42,070 bases of DNA. It comes from Halogranum amylolyticum (lineage in GTDB: Archaea > Halobacteriota > Halobacteria > Halobacteriales > Haloferacaceae). The notes under the pieces were generated by a model. The model worked only from the letters and a program-made list of their open reading frames with translations, was not told where the DNA came from and made no database searches. Shown here piece by piece: positions 24,823 through 33,380 of this stretch. How positions within the stretch are numbered: position 1 is the first letter of the stretch; each line of letters begins with the position of its first letter. The translations under genes and the position numbers were made by a program. The stretch is from NCBI RefSeq assembly GCF_900110465.1, contig NZ_FODV01000028.1:1-42070 (forward strand), read 5' to 3'.

Positions 24823-24902
24823 CGGTCGCCGCCGACGCGATCCGACGGATCGTCGCCGGCCGACTGTCGACGGTGGTTCTTGAGAGTTTGTTCCACGGCA
24901 AC

Positions 24903-24910
24903 ACTTATAC
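24903..24910 (+). promoter_or_regulatory. TATA box for the FAD subunit/coxG unit
   Basis: ACTTATAC sits about 30-38 bases before the ATG at 24941 and about 100 bases before the FAD-subunit ATG at 25006. This places the transcript start close to the small leader frame. Confidence 0.45.
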
Positions 24911-24940
24911 AGGTGCTGTTCATTATCGACACGTACCAGT

Positions 24941-25009
24941 ATGAGTCATCTTCCCACTCGGGCGGGGGTGTCCCGCCGACCGACGGGTCGGGAGGTGGTC
25001 GCCGGATGA
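24941..25009 (+). CDS. Possible 22-codon leader ORF before the FAD subunit
   Basis: ATG 24941 opens a 22-codon frame (MSHLPTRAGVSRRPTGREVV followed by two codons) whose TGA overlaps the next ATG as ATGA (25006-25009). The ribosome-binding site GGAGGTG for the FAD-subunit gene lies inside it. The start fits a leaderless mRNA end. It has the same arrangement as the frame before psmC at 9342. The peptide is basic, unlike haloarchaeal proteins, so a regulatory and not protein-making role is more plausible, if it is used at all. Confidence 0.35.
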   Translation: MSHLPTRAGVSRRPTGREVVAG

Positions 25010-25893
25010 AGCCGGCCACCTTCGAGTACCACCGCCCCACGACGGTCGCCGAGGCCACCGCACTGCTCGCAGAGCACCACGACGCCGAACTGATGGCGGG
25101 CAACCAGTCGCTCGGCATCATCATGGCGAACCGACTGGCGACGCCGAACCACCTCGTCGACATCAACGACCTCGACGAACTGGCGTACGTCGACGTCGAC
25201 GACGACACCGTCTCGGTCGGCGCGCTCACTCGACACCGCGACATCGCGGCCTCGGCGGACCTACAGGCCGCCATGCCGATGTTCTCGGCGGCGGCCGAAC
25301 AGATCGCCGGGCCGAGCGTCCGCAACCTCGGCACGCTCGGCGGCAGCATCGCCGAGGCCGACCCCGCGGGCAACTACCCCACCGTGTTGGCCGCGCTCGA
25401 CGGTGAACTCCACATCACCTCCTCGGAGGGCGAGCGGACCGTCGACGCGGCCGACTACTTCATTGCCTACATGTTCACCGACCTCGCGGAGGACGAACTC
25501 ATCACGGGCGTCTCCGTCTCGCGGGACCCGTTCCCGACCGACCGAACCGGAATGGCGTTCCTCGAGCAGAAACCCGCCACGCAGACGTGGCCGACTATCA
25601 GCGCCGGCACCGCGATCCGCGTCGACGACGCCGACGCCGACGACCCGGTGGTCGAGGAGGCGCGCGTCGCGCTCGCGAACGCCGCCGACGTCCCGCTCCG
25701 CGTCGAAGCCGCCGAGGAGGCGGTCGAGGGCGAACCGCTGAGCGAGGAGACGCTCGCGGCGGCGGCGGAGGCCGCGGTCGCCGAGGCTCGTCCGGGCGGC
25801 GAGCTGCACGCGGACGAGGAGTACAAACGAGAACTGGCCGGCGAGTACACGAAGCGCTCGCTCGAAACGTCCTACGACAACGCACAACACTAA
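25006..25893 (+). CDS. Molybdenum hydroxylase FAD-binding (medium) subunit
   Basis: 295 residues from ATG 25006; the frame is open upstream to 24880, but homology starts at MKPATFEYHRPTTVAEA. It carries FAD and passes electrons from the 2Fe-2S subunit to the acceptor in xanthine-dehydrogenase/CO-dehydrogenase-family enzymes. The FAD motifs are AGNQSLGIIMANR (form of AGGQSL) and VRNLGTLGGSIAEADPAGNY (form of TxGGxxxxxxPxxD). The C-terminal CO-dehydrogenase flavoprotein domain runs from about residue 185. It is followed after six bases by coxG on the same strand, and is convergent with the genes for the large and small subunits. Confidence 0.92.
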   Translation: MKPATFEYHRPTTVAEATALLAEHHDAELMAGNQSLGIIMANRLATPNHLVDINDLDELAYVDVDDDTVSVGALTRHRDIAASADLQAAMPMFSAAAEQIAGPSVRNLGTLGGSIAEADPAGNYPTVLAALDGELHITSSEGERTVDAADYFIAYMFTDLAEDELITGVSVSRDPFPTDRTGMAFLEQKPATQTWPTISAGTAIRVDDADADDPVVEEARVALANAADVPLRVEAAEEAVEGEPLSEETLAAAAEAAVAEARPGGELHADEEYKRELAGEYTKRSLETSYDNAQH

Positions 25894-25899
25894 CAGATC

Positions 25900-26403
25900 A
25901 TGATGGAATTCAACGGCGACTTCACCTCGGACCACGACCGCGAAACGCTCTGGAACTACTTCACCGACCCCGAGATCCTGGCGACCTGCGCGCCGGGCTG
26001 TGACCACATCGAGATGGTCACGCCCTCGGAGCTGAAGGCGACCATCGCCGTCGGCGTCGGCAGCGTCAAGCCCACGTTCGACGTCGACATGGTCGTCACG
26101 CAGACGATCGAACCGGAGCTGCTGCAGATGCAGGTCGAGGGCGACGCCAGCCGCAACTCGTTCGACACCGTCGCCGAGATGCGTCTCGCGGAGAACGCCG
26201 ACGGGACGACGACCGCCGAGTGGGAGGCGCAGGCCAACGCCTCCGGCCTCATCGCCAGCATGGGCCAGCGCGCGCTCGGTAGCGTCGCCGGCCGCATCGT
26301 CGACAACTTCTTCAAGGATCTAGAGGAGATGGCCGACGAGGGCGTCCCGGCCGTCTCGAAACTCGAAGGCAAGCCCGACGCGGAAGCGTCACTCGAAGGC
26401 TGA
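25900..26403 (+). CDS. coxG: CoxG-like SRPBCC protein
   Basis: 167 residues. It belongs to the CoxG family (SRPBCC/START-like fold), which in CO-oxidising bacteria helps recruit the Mo hydroxylase to the membrane and is often encoded with such enzymes. The MEFNGDF start, FTDPEILATCAPGCDHIE (the ATCxPGC block) and ADGTTTAEWEAQANASGLIASMG are characteristic, as is VAGRIVDNFFKDLEE near the end. It starts at ATG 25900 (a second ATG follows at once, 25903), six bases after the FAD-subunit stop. The next 168 bases to the convergent large-subunit gene hold no gene. Confidence 0.9.
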   Translation: MMEFNGDFTSDHDRETLWNYFTDPEILATCAPGCDHIEMVTPSELKATIAVGVGSVKPTFDVDMVVTQTIEPELLQMQVEGDASRNSFDTVAEMRLAENADGTTTAEWEAQANASGLIASMGQRALGSVAGRIVDNFFKDLEEMADEGVPAVSKLEGKPDAEASLEG

Positions 26404-26571
26404 GTCGCGCACTCACGGCAGTGTCGGTTCTCACTGTTCTTTTCATCGAGTCGGAGCGACCGCGTCTCGGTCGTCTCCGTACCGTGTTCCCGCTCTCGTT
26501 CTCGCTCTCACGACGAGCGAACGCGTCGCTCCGGTGCAAGAGCAGAAGACGACCGCCGGGCGACGTGTCGA

Positions 26572-29055
26572 TTACTCGTCGTCGTCGCGCTCGCGGAGTT
26601 TCCGTCGGAGGCGGTCGGGCGTGACGGGGATCTCGTCGGCGACGATACCGAGCGGTTCGAGCGCCGCGTTGATCGAAGAGGCGATGGCAGCCGGGCCGTC
26701 GATCATCCCCCCTTCGCCGGTCCCCTTCGCGCCCGTGGCGGTGAACGGCGACGGCGTCTCCGAGTGGTGGAGTTCGACCGGTGGGATGTTCTTCACCGAT
26801 GGGAGCCGGTAGTCGAAGAACGTGATAGCCTGTGGCTGGCCCGCCTCGTCGTAGCCGAACTCCTCTAACAGCGCCGCACCGATCCCCTGTGCGAGCCCGC
26901 CGTACGCCTGTCCCTCGACGATCTCGGGGTTGAGTTGCGTCCCGCAGTCGCGCAGCGAGTAGAACTTCAGGATCTCGACCTGTCCGGTGTCGGTGTCGAC
27001 CTCGACGATCGGCGCGTTGGCGGCGAACGCCGCCGTCGGGTAGACCGGGAACTTGTTCCGGAGCGCCTCGTCGAACGCCGGTAACTCGGTGGCGGGATGT
27101 TGGTAGTCGTAGCTCACGCGCGTCTTCGGGTCGTTGAGACCGCCGTCGATCTCGGCGAGGTCGGCCAGCGACAGTCGGTCGCCCCCGTCGACCCGCTCGA
27201 CGCCGCCGTCGCGGTAGGTGACGTCGTCGACGTCGACGCCCCACTCCTGGGCGGCGAGCTGCCGAAGGTTCTCCGTCAGTTTCTCGCCGACGCCCTGGGC
27301 CGCCCCCGACAGCATCACGGCCATCCGCGAGGCCGCAGAGCCGTACACCGTCGGTGCGGCGACGCTGTCGAGATAGCCTGTGTCGACGTCGCTCGGGAGG
27401 ATCTCGAGTTCGTCGGCGAGCAGTTGGGCGACGATGGTCTGGTGACCCTGTCCGGAGGAGTCCGCGGCGAGCCACGCCTGAATCGTGCCGTCGGACTGGA
27501 CCTCCACGCGGAGATGTTCGGGTAGTTCGGCGACCTCGTCACGGTCGCGGGTCTGTAGCGCTTCGCGGTCGCTGCGTTGTCGGTCGGTCCAGTCCGAGCC
27601 GCTGACGCCGGGTTCGATGAGGAGCGTGTAGTTCACGCCGCGGTACTTTCCCTCCTCGCGCTTGGCCTCGACGACCTCGGGGTCGAGCAGCCCGCCCTCA
27701 CAGAGCTCCTTCTCCTCGACGATCTCCTGGATGCGGTCGAGCGCCTCCGGGTAGTCTCCGGAGTCGTAGACGTTGTGCGAGGCGATGGTGTACGGCATCT
27801 GGTCGGGTTGGACGAGATTGCGATGGCGGAGTTCAGTCGAGTCGATCCCGAGTTCGCGGGCCGCCTCGTCGATCACCATCTCCAGCGCGTAGAAATGGGG
27901 CGGGACACCGAACCCTCGGTACGCTGTCTGCGACGTCTTGTTCGTCAGGACGAGATCGTAGTCGTAGCGGACGTCGCGGATGTCGTACGCGCCGGAGACG
28001 ACCGAGAGCGGTTTCAGCGCCTGGTTGACCGGATAGCGCGGGAACGCCCCGAAGTCGTCGACGAACCAGGTGTCGAGTCCGCGGATCGTCCCGTCGTCGT
28101 CGACGGCGAGTCTGACACGGTAGTTCCGGTCGGTACAGTGCATGTCGCCACCCTGTAGGTTCTCGACGCGGTCCTCGACGAACTTCACGGGCGTCCCATC
28201 GAGCTGCTGGCTCGCCATCGCCGACAGCGAGCAGTAGCGGTGGATGGCGATCTTCGTCCCGAAACTGCCGCCGATGTCGGCCGGGACGTTCAGTCGGACC
28301 TTCTCCGGCGGGTAGCCCAGCGTCTCGTAGACCGTGTCGTCGACGAGCGTGTGCAGTTGGATGTTGCAGTCGATGTCGAACTCGTCGTCGTCGGGGTCGT
28401 AGGTGGCGACGACGCCCGCGGTCTCCAGCGGCACGCCCGAGATACGGCCCCACGAGTACTCGCGCTCGACGACGTTGTCCGCGTCTTCGAAGGCGCCGTC
28501 GGGGTCGCCGAACTCCAGACACTCGCCGTCGGGGACGTTCGTTCCCACATCTTCGTGGACGACCACCTCGTCGTCGCAGGCGGCGACGGAGTCGACGACC
28601 GGCTCCAACTGTTCGTACTCGACGCGGACGAGGTCGACGACGTCCTCGGCGACGTAGCGGTCGGTGGCGACGACGGCGGCGACGGGTTCGCCGACGAAGC
28701 GCACCTTGTCGACCGCCAGCGACCACTCCTCGAACCCCTCCAGTCCGCAGGGCATCGGGTTGTAGCCCTCGACGAGGTCCTCCCCCGTCAGGACGAGCGC
28801 ACAGTCGGGGTGTTCCTCTGCCTTGCTCGTGTCGATCGACTCGATACGGGCGTGCGGGTGGGTCGTCCGCAACAGCGCCATGTGGAGACAGCCATCGGGC
28901 GTGATGTCGTGGACGTACTCGGCCCGTCCGGTGAGGATGCGGTGGTCCTCGACGCGCTTGACGCTGCTGCCGGTGAACGTCTCGCGTCTGCTCTCGTCGC
29001 CCGCGCTCGCGCCGGGTTCCGACTGCGTCTCCGCGTGGGTGTCCGTCTGCGACAT
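26572..29055 (-). CDS. Molybdenum hydroxylase large (Mo-cofactor) subunit, xanthine dehydrogenase family
   Basis: 827 residues from ATG 29055. It holds the Mo-molybdopterin site and hydroxylates a heterocycle or aldehyde carbon with water. The GGSFG motif is at residues 262-266, TAYRGFGVPP at 377-386 and the catalytic Glu at about 781 in GTGEGG. The Cys of CO dehydrogenase (AYRCSFR) is absent, so CO oxidation is unlikely; the loop is of the YRGxG type used by heterocycle and aldehyde oxidising members. The frame is open for 121 more codons upstream, but these are antisense shadow over the small-subunit gene. Its start overlaps the small-subunit stop by one base (TGATG). Substrate is unknown; NCS2 permeases and the cyclic amidohydrolase nearby favour a nucleobase-like ring. 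Confidence 0.92.
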   Translation of the reverse strand: MSQTDTHAETQSEPGASAGDESRRETFTGSSVKRVEDHRILTGRAEYVHDITPDGCLHMALLRTTHPHARIESIDTSKAEEHPDCALVLTGEDLVEGYNPMPCGLEGFEEWSLAVDKVRFVGEPVAAVVATDRYVAEDVVDLVRVEYEQLEPVVDSVAACDDEVVVHEDVGTNVPDGECLEFGDPDGAFEDADNVVEREYSWGRISGVPLETAGVVATYDPDDDEFDIDCNIQLHTLVDDTVYETLGYPPEKVRLNVPADIGGSFGTKIAIHRYCSLSAMASQQLDGTPVKFVEDRVENLQGGDMHCTDRNYRVRLAVDDDGTIRGLDTWFVDDFGAFPRYPVNQALKPLSVVSGAYDIRDVRYDYDLVLTNKTSQTAYRGFGVPPHFYALEMVIDEAARELGIDSTELRHRNLVQPDQMPYTIASHNVYDSGDYPEALDRIQEIVEEKELCEGGLLDPEVVEAKREEGKYRGVNYTLLIEPGVSGSDWTDRQRSDREALQTRDRDEVAELPEHLRVEVQSDGTIQAWLAADSSGQGHQTIVAQLLADELEILPSDVDTGYLDSVAAPTVYGSAASRMAVMLSGAAQGVGEKLTENLRQLAAQEWGVDVDDVTYRDGGVERVDGGDRLSLADLAEIDGGLNDPKTRVSYDYQHPATELPAFDEALRNKFPVYPTAAFAANAPIVEVDTDTGQVEILKFYSLRDCGTQLNPEIVEGQAYGGLAQGIGAALLEEFGYDEAGQPQAITFFDYRLPSVKNIPPVELHHSETPSPFTATGAKGTGEGGMIDGPAAIASSINAALEPLGIVADEIPVTPDRLRRKLRERDDDE

Positions 29056-29594
29056 CAGTCGTCCCCCGTCCCGGCCGCCCCGGTCTCGCCTTCGCCGTCC
29101 ATCTCGTCGGCCGCCCGTCGGACGGCGTCGTAGATGTTGTGGTAGCCGGTGCACCGACAGATGTTGTCGGCGAGTCCCGCGCGGATCTCCTCGTCGGTGG
29201 GGTCGGGGTTGTCCGCGAGCAGCTCCTTCGTCGCCATGACGAAGCCGCTCGTACAGAACCCACACTGGAGGGCGTGTTCCTCGTGGAACGCTTCTTGGAC
29301 GGGGTGGAGCTCTCCGTCTTCGGCGAGCCCCTCGACCGTCTCGACCTCGCCGCCGTCGGCCTGTACGGCGTAGACGAGACAGCTCTTGACGTTTCGACCG
29401 TCGAGGGTGACGGTACACGCGCCGCAGACTCCGTGTTCACAGCCCACACGGACGCCGCGCAGGCGCTGGTAGTTTCGGAGGAAGTCCGAGAGCTTCAACC
29501 GGGGTTCGACCTCCGCGGAGACCTCCTCACCGTTCAACGTGAGCGATATCTGTTCGGTCGGCCGCTCCGACTGCTCTGATGCATCAGTGCTCAT
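29055..29594 (-). CDS. Molybdenum hydroxylase small (2Fe-2S) subunit
   Basis: 179 residues with two 2Fe-2S clusters. The plant-ferredoxin-like site is Cys52, Cys57, Cys60 and Cys72 (GCEHGVCGAC, then KSC). The second, helical site is Cys111, Cys114, Cys146 and Cys148 (CGFC, then CRCTGYHN). It passes electrons from the Mo site to FAD. It is longer than usual by an acidic C-terminal tail (GEGETGAAGTGDD), a common haloarchaeal feature. It is the first gene of a two-gene unit with the large subunit. A TATA (CTTATCATG, 29626-29634) lies 32-40 bases upstream. Confidence 0.95.
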   Translation of the reverse strand: MSTDASEQSERPTEQISLTLNGEEVSAEVEPRLKLSDFLRNYQRLRGVRVGCEHGVCGACTVTLDGRNVKSCLVYAVQADGGEVETVEGLAEDGELHPVQEAFHEEHALQCGFCTSGFVMATKELLADNPDPTDEEIRAGLADNICRCTGYHNIYDAVRRAADEMDGEGETGAAGTGDD

Positions 29595-29625
29595 GGATAG
29601 GGATAGACTGAATGAGGGAAGTTAC

Positions 29626-29634
29626 CATGATAAG
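29626..29634 (-). promoter_or_regulatory. TATA box of the small/large subunit operon
   Basis: The minus strand reads CTTATCATG 32-40 bases before the ATG at 29594, in the 100-base gap after xdhC. This suggests the Mo-hydroxylase pair has its own promoter even if read-through from upstream occurs. Confidence 0.45.
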
Positions 29635-29694
29635 TGTTTCCGCAAGTCGGGGCAGAGAGACGGGGTCGGACTCTCCCTCCGGTCGCCCGAGAGC

Positions 29695-30873
29695 TCAGTC
29701 GCGGGCGACCCGGTCGTGGATCGGCCCCGCACGGTCGGTCAGGCGACCCCCGTCGCGCCCGTTGTGGACGGCGAGCAGTTCCGAGACGGCGCTGAGCGCG
29801 ATCTGTGAGGGGTGGTCGCCGCCGAGGTCCAACCCCACGGGCGTCGCGATGCGGTCGAGGTCGGCCCGTTCGAGGGGAGTTCCCTCCTCGGCGAACGCCT
29901 CGCGCATCTCTTCGAAGCGCTTCCGCGGCCCCATCAGCCCGACGTAGGGGACGGCCGTCTCCAGCAGCGAATCCAGGGCGAGGCGGTCGTCGACGAAGTT
30001 GTGCGACATCAGGAGCGCGTAGGTGTGTTCCGGTGCGTCGACGGCGCTGGCCAGATCCGGCGCGCGCGTCGGGAGCACCTCGTGGGCGTCGGGGAACCGG
30101 TCGACGTCGGCGTCGCCGCCGCGCCCGGTGACGACGCGAACCCGGAACCCTGCCTCGCGCCCGAACCGGACGACCGGGTCGACGTCCCGCTGGCGACCGA
30201 ACACCAGCAGGTCCGGTGCGGGTTCGAGCACGTCGACGAAGACGTCGACCGCCCCCGCATCGGTCTCGACCGTGACAGTCGCCGCCCGCCCGGCCTCGCG
30301 GAGCGAGTCGACCTCGTCGGCGAGCACGTCGAGGACGTCGGCGGGGAGCCCCGTCCGGCCGCGAGCGACCCGGTCGGGTGAACCGTCCCCGCCGCCGGTC
30401 AGCGTCGTTCGGTCGCCGACGGCGACGGCCGGATCGGTCGAGGCGACGGCCGTCGCGAGCACGACCGTTCGCTTCGCTTCGAGTTCGTCGACCGCCGGGC
30501 GAAAGCTCTCATCGACCGGTTCGACGAGGATGTCGACGACGCCGTTACAGCCGAGTCCCATCCCCCAGACGCCCTCGGCGTCGTTCGTCAGGTCGAACCG
30601 TTCGGTTCGGGGCGCACCGCTGTCGACGACGGCGGCGGCGACGTCGGCGACGGAGTCCTCCAGACAGCCGGCGGTCACCGCGCCGGTGCTGTCGCCGCTC
30701 GCCGAGACGACGAGTTTCGCACCGGGGCGTCGGTAGGCCGACCCCTCGACGTTCGTCACCGTCGCGACGGCGGCCGGCCGCTCGGTCGAGGTCGAGGTCG
30801 AGAGCGACGCCCGGAGTGCGCGGTAGCTACCCAGCGGCGTCGTGTCCCACTCGTCGGACGTTGCGTCGGTCAT
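29695..30873 (-). CDS. XdhC/CoxI-family molybdenum hydroxylase maturation factor
   Basis: 392 residues from ATG 30873; the open frame continues upstream only as antisense of the CoA-transferase gene. XdhC proteins bind sulfurated molybdopterin and deliver it to xanthine-dehydrogenase-family enzymes. The N-terminal XdhC block is VTNVEGSAYRRPGAKLVV followed by TAGCLEDSVAD and GMGLGCNGVVDILVEP (conserved Cys in both). The C-terminal Rossmann domain runs from DLLVFGRQRDVDPVV to the end, with VGLMGPRKR. The usual glycine-rich loop is altered (FGRQRDVDP for FGAGHVG), so cofactor binding may differ. It is probably cotranscribed with the CaiB gene, 26 bases upstream. Confidence 0.9.
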   Translation of the reverse strand: MTDATSDEWDTTPLGSYRALRASLSTSTSTERPAAVATVTNVEGSAYRRPGAKLVVSASGDSTGAVTAGCLEDSVADVAAAVVDSGAPRTERFDLTNDAEGVWGMGLGCNGVVDILVEPVDESFRPAVDELEAKRTVVLATAVASTDPAVAVGDRTTLTGGGDGSPDRVARGRTGLPADVLDVLADEVDSLREAGRAATVTVETDAGAVDVFVDVLEPAPDLLVFGRQRDVDPVVRFGREAGFRVRVVTGRGGDADVDRFPDAHEVLPTRAPDLASAVDAPEHTYALLMSHNFVDDRLALDSLLETAVPYVGLMGPRKRFEEMREAFAEEGTPLERADLDRIATPVGLDLGGDHPSQIALSAVSELLAVHNGRDGGRLTDRAGPIHDRVARD

Positions 30874-30899
30874 GGCTGTAGGTGGGGGTTCATCGGATA

Positions 30900-32168
30900 T
30901 CAGTCTTCGTCCGTGTCGGCCGCGGTGGCCGTCTCGGCGCCGTCGGTCGAGGCCGCGGGGTCGGCCTCGCCGACCAGTCGGTCGAGTTCCTGCCCGGAGT
31001 AACCGAGTTCGCGGAACACCTCGCGGGTGTGTTCGCCGAGTCGGGGCGGGGGGGACCGAAAGCCGCTCTCGGCGTGTCTGAACTTCAGCGGATGTTCGAC
31101 GACCGGCAGCTCTCGACCGTCGGCCTCCATCGTCCCGACCATCTCGCGGGCCTCGGTCTGTTCGTTGTCGAGCGCGTCCGCGACCTCCTGGACCGGCCCG
31201 GCCGGGACGCCCGCCTCGACGAGCACCTCCATCCACTCGTCGGTCGTCCGCTCTCCGAGCGTCGACTCGATCTCCGCCTCCAACTCGTCCATCGCGTCGA
31301 CGCGGTCGGCGTTCGTCTCGAACCGCTCGTCCTCGGGGAGGTCGGGGCGGTCGATGGCGTGACAGAACTCCTTCCAGAGCTTCTGGTTGAGACAGGCGAC
31401 GTTGAGGTGGCTGTCCTTCGTGCGGAACGTCTGGTACGGCGCGAGCACGGGGTCTTTCGTCCCCATCCGGCCGGTTTCCTCGCCCGCGAACACCTTGCCG
31501 GCCTGCTTCGTCAGCCACGGGAGGGTGGCGTCGAGCATCCCGAGGTCCATGTACTCGCCCTCGCCGGTGCGTTCGCGGCGGTAGAGCGCCGAGACGATGC
31601 CGAAGGCGGCCCACATGCCAGTAATGAGGTCCGTCTGCGGCAGGCCGACCTTCACCGGCTGGCCGTCCGCTTCGCCGGTGACGCTCATGATGCCCGAGAG
31701 CCCCTGCACCAGCAGGTCGTAGCCGGGACGCTCGCGCCACGGGCCGGTCGCACCGAACGCCGAGATGTCACAGTAGACGATATCCTCGCAGGCCTCGGTG
31801 ACGGCGTCGTAGTCGACGCCGAGACGCTCGGCCGTCCCGGGGCGGAAGTTCTGGACGAACACGTCTGCCTCGGCGACGAGGTCGAACAGCGCCTCCGTGC
31901 CCGCCTCGCTCTTGAGGTCGAGTTCGACGCTCCGCTTGTCGTAGTTCACCGTCCAGTAGTACGGCGACTCGCCGTCGAGAAACGGCGGACCGCTGTGCCG
32001 GATGTCGTCGCCGACGTCGGGTCGTTCCACCTTGATCACGTCCGCCCCCTGATTCGCCAGCATCAGCGAGCAGAAACCGCCGGTGACGAACGTCGAGAGG
32101 TCGACGACGCGCACCCCCTCCAGTATGTAGTCGCGTGAGTTCACACCCCTCAAAAGCCGACCGACCAT
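30900..32168 (-). CDS. CaiB/BaiF-family CoA-transferase (class III)
   Basis: 422 residues. It moves CoA between a thioester and a carboxylate through an Asp-bound intermediate. The N-terminal block LEGVRVVDLSTFVTGGFCS and MLANQGADVIKVERPDVGDD, the KRSVELDLKSEAG segment, and the catalytic Asp of the MDLGMLDATLPWL segment are recognisable. A GTG at 32144 gives the more usual family N-terminus and is a fair alternative to ATG 32168. The acidic tail (DGAETATAADTDED) is haloarchaeal. It lies between an MFS carrier gene and xdhC in the island. It could activate the acid formed after ring opening, which is inference. Confidence 0.92.
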   Translation of the reverse strand: MVGRLLRGVNSRDYILEGVRVVDLSTFVTGGFCSLMLANQGADVIKVERPDVGDDIRHSGPPFLDGESPYYWTVNYDKRSVELDLKSEAGTEALFDLVAEADVFVQNFRPGTAERLGVDYDAVTEACEDIVYCDISAFGATGPWRERPGYDLLVQGLSGIMSVTGEADGQPVKVGLPQTDLITGMWAAFGIVSALYRRERTGEGEYMDLGMLDATLPWLTKQAGKVFAGEETGRMGTKDPVLAPYQTFRTKDSHLNVACLNQKLWKEFCHAIDRPDLPEDERFETNADRVDAMDELEAEIESTLGERTTDEWMEVLVEAGVPAGPVQEVADALDNEQTEAREMVGTMEADGRELPVVEHPLKFRHAESGFRSPPPRLGEHTREVFRELGYSGQELDRLVGEADPAASTDGAETATAADTDED

Positions 32169-32204
32169 GAAAAGCGTTACCCAACCCCGTGGTGTGCGCG
32201 GCGG

Positions 32205-33380
32205 TCAACGGACGCCGAGCGACACCGACCAGAGCACGGCGACGACGACGACGGTGAGCGTCATCACGGCGAACCCCGCGACGTAGGAGGCGGTCTCGCT
32301 CAGGAGGCGGCCGACGAGCCACGGGTAGACGAGCGCGCCGGCGTTGCCGACGGCGGTCATCCCGACGAGCGTCACGCCCGACTCCTCGCCGAGGTTGGCG
32401 AACGCGAGACTGAAAAGCGGCCCGAACGGGAGGCCGAACCCCGCACCCGTCGCGACGAGCGAGACGAGCAGCAGCGTCCGGTTCCCGCCCGCGAGCCCGG
32501 CGGTGACCCCCGCGAGCGTCGCCGCGAGCACGACGAGCGAGAGGAAGGCGGCCGTCGACTCGCCGAGACGACCCGCGAGCACGCCGCCACCGCCGCGACC
32601 GAGCACCGTCGCGAGCGAAAACCCGGTGAGGACGGCGAGCGCCGGCGCGCCCGCCACACCCGCGAGCACGTCGCTGTACCAGGTCGTCGCGACGATGAGG
32701 AAGCCGAAGGCGGCCATGTTGCCGAGCCCGAGCGTCAGTCCGACCGCCGACCGAAACGGTGCGAGGTAGCGGCCGAGCGGGAGACGCGGCCGGTCGCCGA
32801 CGGGACGGACGCGGGCCGTCGCGACGCCGCCCGCGAGCGCCAGCGCCAGCGCGACGGCGGCCGGGGCGCTGGGGCCGACCAGCGCGACGGCGTCCGGCCC
32901 CAACGCCACCCCGGCGGCGAGACCGAGCGTGAACAGCGCGCCAAGCGCTCCCTGCGTGCTCGCGGTCGCCGGCCCCGTCGTGCGGAGACCGCCGTACGTC
33001 ATGCAGGCGACGAAGGCGGCGCCCATCCCGACGCCGAGCAGGAGCCGCGAGAGGTAGACCACGGAGAGCGCGAGCTCCGCCCCGAGTCCGGCACCGACGC
33101 CGCCGAGGACGAACCCGCCGGCCGCGACCCGGTGGACCGGCCACGTCCGCGCGAGGCGGTCGGCCGGGAGGACGGCGACGAGTTGGCCGAGCAGGTAGAC
33201 GGTCATCCCCAATCCCGCCGCGTCCGGGGACACCCCGCGGTCGATGAGCAGCGGGACGACCGCCCCGTACGCGCCGACGGCGATGCCGAGGCCGAACAAC
33301 CCGGTGCCGAGCGCGGCGACCGCACCCCACGGCACCGTCTCGGCGGCGACCGCTCGACGCGCGGCGACGGTCGCGCTCAT
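32205..33380 (-). CDS. Major facilitator superfamily transporter
   Basis: 391 residues with 12 predicted membrane helices and almost no loops. The MFS motif A between helices 2 and 3 is reduced to LPADRLARTWPVHRV. The N-terminus MSATVAARRAVAAETVPWG is short and cytoplasmic. It resembles the sugar/nitrate/cyanate-type MFS carriers in length only; the substrate is unknown. Its start overlaps the moeA stop by four bases (ATGA), and the CaiB gene follows 36 bases after its end, so it is part of a long minus-strand unit. Confidence 0.88.
   Translation of the reverse strand: MSATVAARRAVAAETVPWGAVAALGTGLFGLGIAVGAYGAVVPLLIDRGVSPDAAGLGMTVYLLGQLVAVLPADRLARTWPVHRVAAGGFVLGGVGAGLGAELALSVVYLSRLLLGVGMGAAFVACMTYGGLRTTGPATASTQGALGALFTLGLAAGVALGPDAVALVGPSAPAAVALALALAGGVATARVRPVGDRPRLPLGRYLAPFRSAVGLTLGLGNMAAFGFLIVATTWYSDVLAGVAGAPALAVLTGFSLATVLGRGGGGVLAGRLGESTAAFLSLVVLAATLAGVTAGLAGGNRTLLLVSLVATGAGFGLPFGPLFSLAFANLGEESGVTLVGMTAVGNAGALVYPWLVGRLLSETASYVAGFAVMTLTVVVVAVLWSVSLGVR

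Noticed and set aside
26572..29418. A 948-residue large subunit
   Set aside because: The first 121 residues are out-of-frame shadow of the 2Fe-2S gene and Arg-rich; ATG 29055 overlaps the stop of that gene as expected in an operon.
29695..31740. An XdhC fused to a 290-residue N-terminal domain
   Set aside because: The upstream part overlaps the CaiB gene in another frame and has no acidic character; ATG 30873 is the natural start.
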